64,000 nt of DNA, taken from Blastobasis lacticolella (taxonomy: Eukaryota; Arthropoda; Insecta; Lepidoptera; Blastobasidae). Within the stretch, counting starts at the first letter, position 1. Every line of letters begins with the position of its first letter. A program made the translations under genes and the position numbers. Of the stretch, positions 1-8,803 are shown piece after piece. Under the pieces are notes generated by a model that did not search any database, was not told where the DNA came from, and was given only the letters and a program-made list of their open reading frames with translations. The stretch lies in NCBI GenBank assembly GCA_905147135.1, contig LR990054.1:16715001-16779000 (forward strand), in the 5' to 3' direction.

Positions 1-255
1 AAAGACGTATGTACTTATTACGATCAAATCGATGATAATATTTTAAAGAAAAGTCAGGTCAAAGGACTCAAGAGTACCTTAAACCGACGTTCATGTATGA
101 AACGGTTAAGAAATGTGGAGGAAGCGAGCGATCTCTCAGGACCGTAGAAATAAAGTAACGTTGTTGACTCGGGCTACCCCTACGGGAAATAGGTGTTACT
201 TTACGAGTATGTATGTGTATTCACTTGTACCCGAATCTGAAGAACTTAAATTAAA

Positions 256-597
256 AAATAATCATCTTGTTGTTAATGTTCCGGTTGCGTTCTCGCGCGA
301 GACCCCGGGGTCCTCCTTGACCCCGATCTAGAATTTGGCAGATCAGGTAATTACAGTAGAGCGACTATCATCCGACCTCCGTGACCCTGTTAACAGAACT
401 AACTAAGGCTAGGCTAACTCCGTGAGCCAACCAGAATGGATCATGGTTACACATTAGTCGCCTGAATGTACTGTAATGTACATTCAGGCGACTGTAATGT
501 AATGTTTTTCCTCACCGTAAGAGCATCGACACTCAGAAAAGAATCATTGGTACCTCGGGGTACGAGACAGACCCCTCAACCATTCGATCACCGATGC
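256..597 (-). mobile_element. S1 tRNA-like SINE, near full length, diverged
   Basis: Read on the minus strand, this has the S1 order: a degraded tRNA-like head near 597, the 'catcggt' region, the 'gtcacggaggtca' block near 380, the 'gatctgccaaatc' block near 340, and the 'attaac..caagatgatt' tail near 256. The head is too mutated to show clear A and B boxes. An inverted duplication lies inside it (458-491). It is a non-coding retroposon that would have depended on a LINE for movement. Confidence 0.75.
458..491. repeat. Perfect 14 bp hairpin with 6 nt loop inside S1
   Basis: The arms 'tcgcctgaatgtac' (458-471) and 'gtacattcaggcga' (478-491) are exact reverse complements around 'tgtaat'. Other S1 copies have only one arm, so this is a local inverted duplication in this copy. 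Confidence 0.9.
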
Positions 598-631
598 ACC
601 TTTTCCGATTTTCCCGTATAACCTAACCGTG

Positions 632-713
632 GCCTGCCAATTCCTGGATCATGGACAAGGCGGACACCGGGCCCTCGTGCGCGAGTGCACAACCAAGACA
701 ACGCCAAGACAAC
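632..713 (+). mobile_element. S1 SINE 3' fragment
   Basis: This segment matches the S1 3' end on the plus strand: 'tcctggatcatgg', 'aaggcgga', 'gggccctcg', then 'caac..acgccaaga'. The head and middle are missing. It lies just beyond the full copy at 256-597, in opposite orientation. Confidence 0.7.
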
Positions 714-1435
714 TTAGATGAAAATATGTTCATCAACATGGTCGGCCATCGTGAACGTGAATTATGAATCGACTTATTTTGCATATTAATCGTAGATAAG
801 TACTTACGTGTAATATAAACACCGCTATCAACTTCACTTAGTTTAACCTCTACCATTTGAGGTTATCAGAAAGTGTCATATTATTCAACGCTACAAGATC
901 TCCGTGATTGATTACATACCTACTCCTGCACATGGTATACCCATAGAAAGAAATAATCTGCAACCGACAAGTGTATCCACCCCCGCGGAATTGCAACTGT
1001 CAAACCAAAATGGCCACTGGAAACGTGGACTTTATGACGATGCCTCTGAGTTCAAAGTCGGTTTTAGCTAGGATAGTGTGGGCCATACTCACGCGGTGTA
1101 CTCAGACCTCTTGGGAGAGATCGTGTGATTGTGATGTAAATATGCGCCGGGCCGGGGCGTGACAGACACCCCGCAGCCGTGACGGGATTGATAATTATGC
1201 GAGCGACACCCCGCCCGGCACGGTTATGTCGGTTATGTAGTGTCGCTACATGAGCTGAGATTGTGGGCCTTTTGTTTTCGGGCCCTTTGTGTCGGTGTAT
1301 AGGGGCGAAATTCTGCACGAAAATTTAATGTTTTAGGAGATTTTTAGGGGGAGTTATGGTTGTTTTTTGCATCTGGAAGAGACTTAGAAGTCGAGTAGGG
1401 TGGATTGATTTGTTAGTCATTAGTTATCTACCTAC
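714..1435. other. No gene recognised; unique DNA
   Basis: The stretch 1140-1320 is richer in CpG and repeats 'acaccccgc' and 'ggttatgt'. Short open frames overlap here on both strands, which suggests few stop codons rather than coding. I see no domain, splice pattern or known repeat. Confidence 0.5.
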
Positions 1436-1725
1436 ATGTCGATAAGTGTCGGTGTTGGCCGTGTGGTGTCCGGCAGAGTAGAATAGCACCAACCCCTTAC
1501 ACTCATGGGTGTCGTACAAGGCGACTATTGTTTTCGAGGCAAAAGATCAAGAGTCTCCGTAGTCTGGAAAATGGGCAGCAGCATTTTCCATTGTATTATT
1601 TAAACACTGCGATCTCCAACCCGCCTGCCAAGCATGGAGATTATGGCAATAACCTCCCCTTTCGTGGGAGAGGCCCTTAGTCCTGCAGTGGACTGTTACG
1701 GGCTGTGATGATGATGTCGATAAGT
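1436..1725 (+). mobile_element. Rep260 retroposon with 12 bp target duplication
   Basis: The body runs 1457-1716, from 'ggccgtgtggtgtccgg' to 'gggctgtgatgatgatg'. The exact 12 bp 'atgtcgataagt' flanks it at 1436-1447 and 1714-1725, as expected from target-primed reverse transcription. Nine extra bases lie between the left duplication and the body. Full copies at 8817 and 33509 share the same 5' start, so it behaves as a defined short element (SINE-like) rather than a randomly truncated LINE. There is no coding capacity. Confidence 0.8.
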
Positions 1726-1779
1726 CGTCCAGCATCATAACTTCCACAATCAGCAGGCGGGTTGATGATTCATCGTCAT

Positions 1780-1873
1780 CAGGTGGTAGGACTCTGTCAA
1801 ACCTGAGAAGTCCCCTGGGGAGTACCACCGCCTTATCTATTTCTGGTACCAAGCGACAATGCTTGCGTTGTTG
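1780..1873 (+). mobile_element. L-A LINE 3' region, left half
   Basis: The segment 'aggtggtaggactctgtcaa' through 'gcttgcgttgttg' matches the one at 53867-53975, where it runs straight on into 'tgtgttccggtttga'. Here the continuation resumes only at 2741, after a minus-strand LINE. The two pieces were therefore one L-A tail before the insertion. Confidence 0.75.
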
Positions 1874-2740
1874 TATATTATATTCTTTATTGTATACATA
1901 CTTAGTTAGATACATCAAACAAAAATGAGTACAATGGCGAACTTCTTTTCGATTTCTTCCAGCTAACCACAAATTATGTGAAGCAAATTGTATAGCGGGA
2001 CAGGAAAAGCATACCTACAAAGCTAGAACATACTTATACAGGTAGGGAGACAACTAAAAACTAATTATTTACAACAAAATTCCCCCCCAAAACATAAACA
2101 ATAATAATACTAATAATATATAGGCTACTCAATGATTTTATAATACATAAATAAATAGATAATACTATTACAAAGTCATAGAGAGATAGTGCTCTTTCAA
2201 GCTTCTTCTAAATGTCTGAAGCGATGGACACTCTTGGACGTGCTTTGGAAGTTTGTTCCATAACTGAGCAGCTTTGACTGTGAAGGAGTTGAGGAAGAAT
2301 CTGGTATTAGCTAAAGGATAGACCAGAGTGCTTGCTAGGCAAGAGCGTCTGGAGCGAGGACAGGGAGGGGGAAAGTGGAAACAGGACCGGAGACATTCAA
2401 GCACAGCCGGGACATGGAGAATGTTGTACAAGAGGGACAGTATATAGATATTTCGACGATACCGGATAGGGAGCCATTTCAGTTGTGAGCGAAATTCAGA
2501 CACATGGTCAAACTTTTTGAGGCCGAAAATGAAGCGAATCGCGACATTTTGCAGCCGTTCCAATTTATTAAGAAGCTCCTCAGTAGCTTCCAGGTAGCAT
2601 ATGTCCGCGTAGTCTAGAATAGGGAGAATGAGTGTCTGAGCAAGCATAATCTTTGTCGAAAGTGGCAGGAAATTCTGTAGTCGCTTAAGGTTGTGGAAAG
2701 AAAAGTGAATCCGTTTACTTACCTGATTTATGTAGTTGAT
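1874..2740 (-). mobile_element. 5'-truncated LINE inserted in L-A
   Basis: A minus-strand LINE 3' end. It contains the reverse-transcriptase C-terminus (stop at 2168), then a ~290 bp 3' UTR with an 'aataaag' signal near 1890 and an AT-rich end. It splits the plus-strand L-A sequence between 'gcgttgttg' on the left and 'tgtgttccgg' on the right, leaving a short 'gttg'-type duplication. The 5' part, including the catalytic region, is missing. Confidence 0.75.
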
Positions 2741-2782
2741 TTGTGTTGTGTTCCGGTTTAAAGGATAAGGTAGCCAGAGCAA
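2168..2782 (-). pseudogene. LINE reverse transcriptase C-terminus, truncated
   Basis: The 204-codon open frame has the hallmarks of the region after the catalytic palm in Jockey/CR1-like reverse transcriptases: 'LILPILDYADICY', 'KLERLQNVAIRFIFGL', and 'AAQLWNKLP' near the C-terminus. The catalytic YxDD box and the endonuclease are absent, so it encodes no active enzyme. The first ~14 residues (2741-2782) are not LINE protein. They are the antisense of the flanking L-A tail, so the apparent start methionine is accidental. The frame is otherwise unbroken, which suggests a fairly young insertion. Confidence 0.8.
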
Positions 2783-2940
2783 TTACAAGCATAAGGCATT
2801 TCATCTTAGTCCTCACAGTGACAACGCACATGCGATGGTACTTAAATGCATGAATCGTAGATGTTATGGGCGACAGTTACCGCTTACCATCAGGCGGGCT
2901 GTCTGCTCGTTTGTCACTGCGTAGCATAAAAAAATTAATA
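2741..2940 (+). mobile_element. L-A LINE 3' region, right half with A-rich tail
   Basis: The order is 'tgtgttccggttta', 'ggataaggtagccag', 'cttaccatcaggcggg', 'tctgctcgtttg' and an A run near 2930. This order recurs partly at 26404, 45420, 51940 and 53960. It is the 3' UTR of a lepidopteran LINE. Confidence 0.7.
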
Positions 2941-3071
2941 ATATGATAACTAAGGGTAACTGAGAGTCTCTTTCGGACAATGAATGGAGTTATACTCGGA
3001 GTTTCTCTATCTCTCGGAGTCTATCTAGATACGATTAGAAATTAAGATCTGATGAACTAAAGTCACCTACA

Positions 3072-3252
3072 TTTTGCCCGCGTAAAATTCGGTTATAACG
3101 TTCCAAACCCATTTCAGCGGAACCACATTGAATTTCAGGATAAATTATTGCCTATGCGCTATTCTGGGCTAGTCTATGTTGCTGCCAAATTTCATCAAAA
3201 TCCGTTCATACATCCTTAGAAACTTTCGCATTTATAATATAGGATTAGTAGG
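3072..3252 (-). mobile_element. Helitron-like fragment
   Basis: On the minus strand this starts 'tcctactaat', continues 'tataaatgcgaaag', carries a middle block ('aacggattttgatgaaatttggc'-type) and stops near 'cgcgggcaaaat'. I recognise both ends from non-autonomous lepidopteran Helitrons. The CTAG terminus itself is not preserved. Confidence 0.55.
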
Positions 3253-3540
3253 AAGTAGGTTTCCATATTATTACATTTACAAAATGGTGAAGGACAAATA
3301 TTCAGTGATTTATTACATTTTTGTATCCTTGTTGTTTCCAAAATACACAAGTTCAAATGGAAAATATTTTTTCTCAGTAAGCTTCAATCGCGTGTTCTCT
3401 AATGAGTCGTTGTTGTAGTATTGTTAGTGTAGTATCAGTAGTGTAGTATATAGTAGGTCAAGACTAAACGAACCCAAACTCGATAGATTTATTTGCATAG
3501 TTTATGAGTTCCTATGGCCACCTTCCGTTTCCATCATCAG

Positions 3541-3791
3541 TAGCCGTATTCACAATGATTCGAAACTGTTTCCGAACGATTCGACACGAAGTTCATGACC
3601 GGCGAATCCGTGTCGATCGATTCGAAAACTGTTATTCAGGATCCCGATAGATTCCACGGAAACTCTACTCTCTATAACATATGAAAATTTCATCAAAATT
3701 AACTGAAACCACATTTTCCTAAGAACTTTTGCGGGGTCCTTTGTCGATTCCGTATCCGAATCCGATTTCCGAGCCATTGTGAATACGGCTA
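3541..3791. mobile_element. M1 MITE, copy 1 (251 bp)
   Basis: The ends 'tagccgtattcacaatg' and 'cattgtgaatacggcta' are exact inverted repeats of 17 bp. A second copy of exactly the same length lies in opposite orientation at 48970-49220. The flanks are 'cag' on the left and 'ctg' on the right; copy 2 has 'cag' on both sides. The interior is rich in 'gattcg/cgaatc' motifs that could pair. The transposase family is not assigned. Confidence 0.85.
3550..3777 (-). CDS. 75-codon ORF inside M1, unknown
   Basis: An ATG-to-stop frame fills almost the whole M1 element, beginning MARKSDSDTES and ending VESFGNSFESL. The same frame is open over its full length in the other copy (48984-49211). The two copies differ at about ten bases, roughly half of them changing an amino acid, so selection on the protein is not shown. 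I recognise no domain or signal peptide. It may be a chance frame favoured by the element's composition. Confidence 0.25.
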   Translation of the reverse strand: MARKSDSDTESTKDPAKVLRKMWFQLILMKFSYVIESRVSVESIGILNNSFRIDRHGFAGHELRVESFGNSFESL

Positions 3792-4420
3792 CTGATCAGC
3801 TATTTATACATGAGTGTGCAAAATTTCAGCTCAATCGGAAACCTAGAAATAAGTCAAATTTAACTTTCAAGATTTTATTACGATCAGACACGGGGACATG
3901 TGAAACTAAATTAAAGTTTTTAAAAATGGCCAGCCACCATAAGCAAAGGCATCACGTTACGAACTGCCAGTAACATAACACCTTTACCTGAACCGTGCAT
4001 TATATTATTAGTGGGGTATTATGTGTTTACGCGATAAATATCTCAATTTCTAAACGAAATATAAGTCGTTTATGTTATTAACGCACCTTTTAAAGCGTGA
4101 TATTCAGTCTTTGATGTGGTTTAAGATTATCTGTGGTGTGGTGGGATTAATAAAAAAAAAATTAAAGGTGTGCAGTTGTGGAATTCATGTGGCGTGTGTT
4201 TCGGGTAGTGTTGGGTAGGACGTACAAGAGGCGATACAGTACAAAAGAATAAGGGCATTACCACTTTGAGAAAATTCAGCAACATACACCGCATTTGGTG
4301 CACCTTTAGCCGAAATCTGTTTGCTAAAACAAGGGCGAATTAGCTGTCCCTTATGTTCAACGGACTAGTCCTTTATCCCTAGGGTATTTTCAACAAAAAA
4401 TAAAAATTTAATTTATGATA
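3792..4420. other. No gene recognised
   Basis: AT-rich unique sequence. A 64-codon frame at 3779 begins inside the M1 end and is probably accidental. Poly-A runs near 4150 and AT-rich stretches near 4390 are the only local features. Confidence 0.5.
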
Positions 4421-4424
4421 TTTA

Positions 4425-4478
4425 TATTTATTTATTTATTCGTATGGCGTTAATAGCCGAGTCGCTAATTATAACCTA
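4425..4478. repeat. Interspersed repeat end 'cgtatggcgttaatagccga'
   Basis: The ~50 bp block 'atttatttattcgtatggcg' plus 'ttaatagccgagtcgc' recurs at 47022-47072 with one or two changes. It is probably one end of a retroelement, but I cannot name it. Confidence 0.5.
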
Positions 4479-4878
4479 GGTAATTAATGAACACTAAAGC
4501 TACAAGTAAATATCTAAATGATATTTATAAAAACCGTTTAATAACAATATAGTAGTGCAAAGGAATATGATTCTTAAGGTCATGCACTTATACTTCTGCA
4601 TTTACATTTGTCTCGTACAAAACCGAAAATTGTTCTGACGGCTCACTTTAAGAAAACGTCTCACTTCAATTGTAATGTCCTACCGGACTATGGACCCACT
4701 GGTATTAGTTGCGAGGTGGATAGAGAAGTAAGTGTGTTGGACCACGGGAAAAATAAAAGATACGCCATAGTATTAAATCTACAGAGACCAGAATCGCCTA
4801 CTCTGGCGTAAAATAACAAGGAGACCCGACCCCACGTAGGGTAAGAAGAGAACCTTAGCATTAAAAACAGTAGGCGCT

Positions 4879-4985
4879 GTCCTAATTAGTAACGGTCGTA
4901 AGACCATGGACGTACGTCGTACGTCCCCCGACCAATGTCCGACGGCACGACAGACCATGGTCGTACGACCATTGCCAATTAGGAC
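4879..4985. mobile_element. 107 bp inverted-repeat element (MITE)
   Basis: The left end 'gtcctaattagtaacggtcg' followed by 'taagaccatgg' pairs with the right end 'ccatggtcgtacgaccattg' followed by 'ccaattaggac'. That is ~31 bp of imperfect inverted repeat. The centre holds the palindromic 'acgtacgtcgtacgt'. There is no second copy in the window. Confidence 0.65.
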
Positions 4986-5426
4986 GTTCACGTTCGTCTG
5001 CCGCTCCTCATTTGAACGCCTTACGCCTTTCATTTAAAATGTTGTCCTGCCCATCACTAGTTCGGGTTTAATAGTCAGCGACGTATTTTTTTCAGATAAC
5101 TGTTTGTGCTCAGGTGACCGAAGTATTTTGAACCATTGCTATCGTTTTCAATAAGAGAAAACGGACAAAGATTATCAGCATATGCATTATTTAGGTAGGT
5201 AGTTACTTAATTGTTTTTAATGCAATAAAATTTTATGTCCGTCATCTCACCTGGTGATAAGCGATGATTGGAGAAGAGCTTGTTTTCTTCTAGGTTTTAT
5301 AATCTTTATCATTATAAAAAAATACCCGTGTTTTATTACAGCTTATAACAGGAGCGTCGAAGGCCTAGTGGTTAAGGGTCTAGTATTTAGTAAATGAACA
5401 GATTTTATGTAAAGTAAATTACTTTA
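4986..5426. other. No gene; short L-B fragment
   Basis: The only recognisable piece is 'tgtccgtcatctcacctggtgataag' (about 5238-5265), which resembles the 3' end of the L-B LINE. The rest is AT-rich unique DNA. Confidence 0.4.
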
Positions 5427-5774
5427 TTACTTAGTAACCTAACCTTCTTCAAGATGACAACATTGGAGGAGCGCCGATGGGTTGCTGACGAAGTCTTTGT
5501 TTTTAAAATCATTAACAACCTTATAGATTCACCTTACTTGTTGGCGCAGTTAAATTTAAATGTTCCTAAAATTAATTGCCGTATAGTTAACACCTACATG
5601 TTCGCCAAGAAATACTATAGAACGAACTTAGGCCGTCACAGTATAATTTCCCGTATTTGTCATCAGCATAATGAACTTTGCAAGGTGGAGGAGGTGGATT
5701 TGTTTAGTGGTGGAAATGTTCATAGATTTAAGGCCCTTTTATACAGACACATTTTTAGTAAATATAGTACCTAA
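5427..5774 (+). pseudogene. LINE reverse transcriptase C-terminal end
   Basis: The frame reads MTTLEERRWVADEVF..KIINNLIDSPYLLAQLNLNVP..NTYMFAKKYYRTNLGRHSIISRICHQHNEL..DLF. This is the conserved tail of CR1/Jockey-like LINE polymerases: the 'LexRR', 'idSPyLL', 'vP', 'tnxGxxSxixRixxxxN' and 'DlF' motifs. The catalytic domain is missing because of 5' truncation. The open frame extends a few codons upstream of the ATG, so that ATG is not a true start. A 3' UTR follows. Confidence 0.75.
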
Positions 5775-5992
5775 GTAATCTTTGCATGGTATATTAAAAT
5801 GTTATAAAACATGTACAACTAATGTTAAAATAAATGTTATTGTTCTGCGGAACCAGCAATAATGTAACTATTTTTTGTAAATGATGTGTTTACCTGTAAT
5901 TGGATAGGCACTAACAAAAAGATTGTAATACCATATATTTAAATGTTAGATGTAGTGTACATCTGTTGGTAAACCAATAAAATAAAATAAAA
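5775..5992 (+). mobile_element. 3' UTR and (AAAAT)n tail of the LINE at 5427
   Basis: After the stop codon comes ~190 bp of UTR with 'catctgttggtaaaccaata' and then 'aaataaaataaaataaaat'. The short-repeat tail is what a LINE leaves at its 3' end. Confidence 0.65.
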
Positions 5993-6124
5993 TAGTAAAT
6001 AAGGCATACTTATTATGAACTGATGGAATATTTTAATAACATTAAATTTTTTATTCAATGTTTAATTATTGATTACATTATCCTTTAATGAAAATTGTAA
6101 GTAATTGTTGACATTTAATTTGTG

Positions 6125-6412
6125 GAGCATCGGTGGCTGGGCGAATAGGGTTATCCGAATCGTAAGAGAGGTACCGGGCTCAAGCCCAAGTGCCGACATG
6201 TACCTCTTTTCCGAGTTATGTAGGTACATCAGTTGAACACTAACCGATGCTCTTACGATAACATGTGTAACCATGATCCAATCTGGTCAGGTTCACCTGT
6301 TAACAGGGTCAAGAATTACAGATGGTAGTTGCTCCTCTGTAATTAGCTGATCTGACAAATCTTGGCCAAGGCGGCAGAGAGCACAACCGAGACATTAACG
6401 CCAAGATGGCCA
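6125..6412 (+). mobile_element. S1 tRNA-like SINE, full length
   Basis: The head runs 'catcggtggctgggcgaata', 'atccgaatcgtaagagaggt', 'accgggctcaagcccaagtg'. These are recognisable A-box, anticodon-arm and mutated B-box regions of a tRNA. Then follow 'ttgaacactaaccgatgctc', 'aggttcacctgttaacaggg' and the tail 'attaacgccaagatg'. It runs directly into the segment at 6413 that also adjoins an S1 tail near 10.7 kb. Confidence 0.8.
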
Positions 6413-6655
6413 CCAGATGATCATTGTATTCTGACGATCACCACGCGGCCACGCACATGTCATGTGTAGGTATGTACCTTTGACGTGTAGGTTGACACTT
6501 TCATGAAAGATCACGCCACAAAACACAAACATTCAATAAAAACTTTAGATACCACCAATGAAAACACTTTCATAGTAATGAATTAATAATCATCAAGTCG
6601 ATTATTTGCATCGTTATTTTCTCCATTGTGGTACTAGAGATGCTTTGGTTCACCT
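6413..6655 (+). repeat. ~240 bp segment shared with 10448-10710 (inverted)
   Basis: Blocks shared with the minus strand of 10448-10710 include 'gatcaccac.cggccac', 'gatcacgccacaaaacacaa', 'ttattttctccatt' and 'gctttggttca'. In both places an S1 tail lies upstream and an L-B LINE C-terminus downstream. The three parts were therefore copied together, or arose from one chimeric element. Confidence 0.7.
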
Positions 6656-6663
6656 TTATAATG

Positions 6664-6830
6664 CGTACCTTGCCTGCGAGTGTGTTCCCTGATCATTATA
6701 ATCTAGACGCCTTCAAGGCAATGGTGAAGAATAGGCTGTACCTGTGCAGGCATTCTTCATCTTTGGCCACATCGACGCTTATCTCTAGTTGAGATTGGCG
6801 GTCAAATGTCTGGCTAGTCAAACATAAAAA
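6664..6830 (+). pseudogene. L-B LINE C-terminus and 3' end
   Basis: The frame 6664-6792 reads RTLPASVFPDHYNLDAFKAM followed by VKNRLYLC and a stop. 'LPASVF.DHYNL.AFK.RV' is the conserved end of a family of lepidopteran LINE polymerases and is also seen at 10316-10447. The 3' UTR 'gcggtcaaatgtctggctag' and an A-rich tail follow. The palm and endonuclease domains are absent. Confidence 0.7.
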
Positions 6831-7720
6831 ATAAAAATAAAAAGAGTAGGCAGTATGACGGGGGTGTTGCTGCCAGCCCGATGCGATTACGAAGTGTCGC
6901 GTTCCCATCGAAGTGGCGGCAAATCGAATTGCGAAATAATGGCGACTGCAATGGCGGCGGATACACGTAGATTGCGCGAATAAATTTATAGTCTTTACTA
7001 ACCCACGACTTCTTCCATCCGTCTATAATTACTGTTACTTATTTGCCCTTATTTATTGAATTCTTATTATACTTGGAATCGAGGTACATTCGAAGTATGT
7101 ATACCTAATATAAAAGCCAAAGTAACTCGAGTCTTTCTCTTACTCTTTAACTGCTTGTTATATTTCTCTCGACAAGTATTGTGCGCTTATTATACCAAAA
7201 AATAATAAGAAGTACTCTACTACTGTTAAATTTTTCTCTTGTAAATTTAATGACTCATATTAGTTTTCGTCATGTCTCAGTCGTCAGTCTTTAATGTTAA
7301 AATTTGCAATGACAGACAGGGCTGTCCAGCTTCCAAGTTCCACCCGAAACCAGCCAATCGCCAATCTTTTTCCCACAAAGAGAGTCAACCATTTTCGCGC
7401 GCAAAATCCGTAGCCGCACGTTCTGAAATGAAAAAGAGGCGAACAAAAAAGAGGTTGAAATTCAGTTTACTGACGAGCTCTGGCGGGCAGTTGGAAGAGG
7501 GTGTTTATTTTTTTCCTTTACACTATTTAGCATGCACCGGTAGTCCGCGTTACGTGCAACTTCGTCTGTTAGGCTAGGGTTGAAGGGGCGCTCTTTTATG
7601 GATACCATTTTGCTTTGAGGAAATGTTGATTGGTCCATCGTTGCGAACGTTTCCTTGTGCAGAACATTGTTTGTTTATGCTAAAGTAGGTGCAAATGGAG
7701 CCTACTTAAAATAGTGTATA
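6831..7720. other. No gene recognised
   Basis: Mostly unique DNA. CpG is slightly raised around 6860-6980 ('ggcggc', 'aatggcg' repeats) and 7320-7500. A 101-codon frame at 7272 (starting MSQSSVFNVKICNDRQG) shows no domain and no exon signals that I trust. Confidence 0.45.
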
Positions 7721-8035
7721 GACGACCTGACCTGAGTGGTTCAGTTGGTAAACATCTGGCCGTGGCCTCTGCGTGGCCGGTCTGCCACGTAGAGATCCCG
7801 GGTTCGATTACCGGCCGGGCAGTAATTCAAATGATTTTTATTTATTTATTTATTAGTTCATTTCACAGTTTAACAGCAATGAATATTAATTTCTGGTACG
7901 GGCAGGGTGTTGACATATGTATAATAAGTATGTATTTATAAGTATATAAGTAGTTTATCAGTGATCTAGCATCCGTAACGCAAGCTTTGCTTTAGGGTTT
8001 GATGGCGCTGTGTGAGTTAATAGTCCAATCATATT
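7721..8035 (+). mobile_element. S2 SINE with tRNA-Gly(GCC)-like head, near full length
   Basis: The head contains 'gacctgagtggttcagttgg' (A box), 'ggtctgccacg' (the anticodon loop CTGCCAC of tRNA-Gly) and 'cgggttcgattaccgg' (B box). A ~20 bp duplication ('ccgtggcctctgcgtggccg') expands the anticodon arm. A T-rich middle follows, then the S2 tail 'ataagtagtttatcag' to 'tttgatggcgctgtgtga'. It is a non-coding, polymerase III-type retroposon. Confidence 0.8.
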
Positions 8036-8220
8036 TGTTAGTGTTGTCTGGCTGCAGTATTCTGCAAGGTTTTCTCCATTGGAAATACGGGAGATGTCCC
8101 GCTAGTTCCTATCTCTCTTACTGGTCAATAATCGTCGTACTAGACGTTAGGGAACCTTAAGAACCCACCATTTCTACTAAGATGACCTTGATAGAATCTT
8201 CTACTTGTTGAAATACACTA

Positions 8221-8380
8221 AGAGTGGCTTGCACCAAATTCTTAAATGCATTTAAGTTGATACTTAAACAAAAAAGTTGGTACAACCAACGTTAAACGTC
8301 ATTCTTAAGCGTGTCTATGAATTTGGAGTAAGTAAAGTTAAATTTTGCATCTTACCTACCACTATCTAGTGCAAGCGGGG
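8221..8380. mobile_element. M2 MITE, copy 1, with split 3' end
   Basis: It starts 'ggcttgcaccaaattcttaa', shares the interior 'acgttaaacgtcattcttaa' with copy 2 (24965-25081), and ends '..gaatttgg' + 42 bases + 'gtgcaagcgggg'. In copy 2 the end is unbroken ('gaatttggtgcaagcgggg'). The 42 bases (8327-8368) are therefore an insertion within the 3' inverted repeat. Confidence 0.75.
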
Positions 8381-8803
8381 TACAGGTTTTTAAGACAGTT
8401 TTCTGTTTGCTAGTTACCAACCTAACAATCTAAACTTAATTTGTATTACCTCCTGTGTAGTGGCATAGAACGATCTACACCCCGTATGGATAACCATACG
8501 CGGTGTGTACGTGTCTTACGGTTACACCGTACCTAGCTACGGTAGGGCTCGCAGCTCGGCACAATGGCTGCCACTCGTTACCTACTTGACTGTGTAACTT
8601 CGTTTGCGAGTGGCGGCACTGTCGAGCGATTCGGACGTTTTTGAGGTTTTTAGATGTTCTGTAGGCAAATTCAGAGCTAAGGTTAGAGCTGTTTGGGTGT
8701 TAGTTATACAGATAAGCTGTTTGTGTGTAAGCGCGACTGTGGGGTAGATATCGGTGGTTTGTTGCCGGGTTTGAACACTACGTTTACATAAATAACTTTT
8801 ATT
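8381..8803. other. No gene; hairpin-bearing CpG-richer DNA
   Basis: The part 8450-8620 is CpG-rich and contains the hairpin at 8477-8506. A 94-codon minus-strand frame (8582-8866) has no recognisable domain and runs into Rep260, so I do not call it a gene. Confidence 0.4.
8477..8506. repeat. 13 bp hairpin, 4 nt loop, one mismatch
   Basis: 'acaccccgtatgg' and 'ccatacgcggtgt' pair at 12 of 13 positions around 'ataa'. No second copy is seen in the window. Confidence 0.75.
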
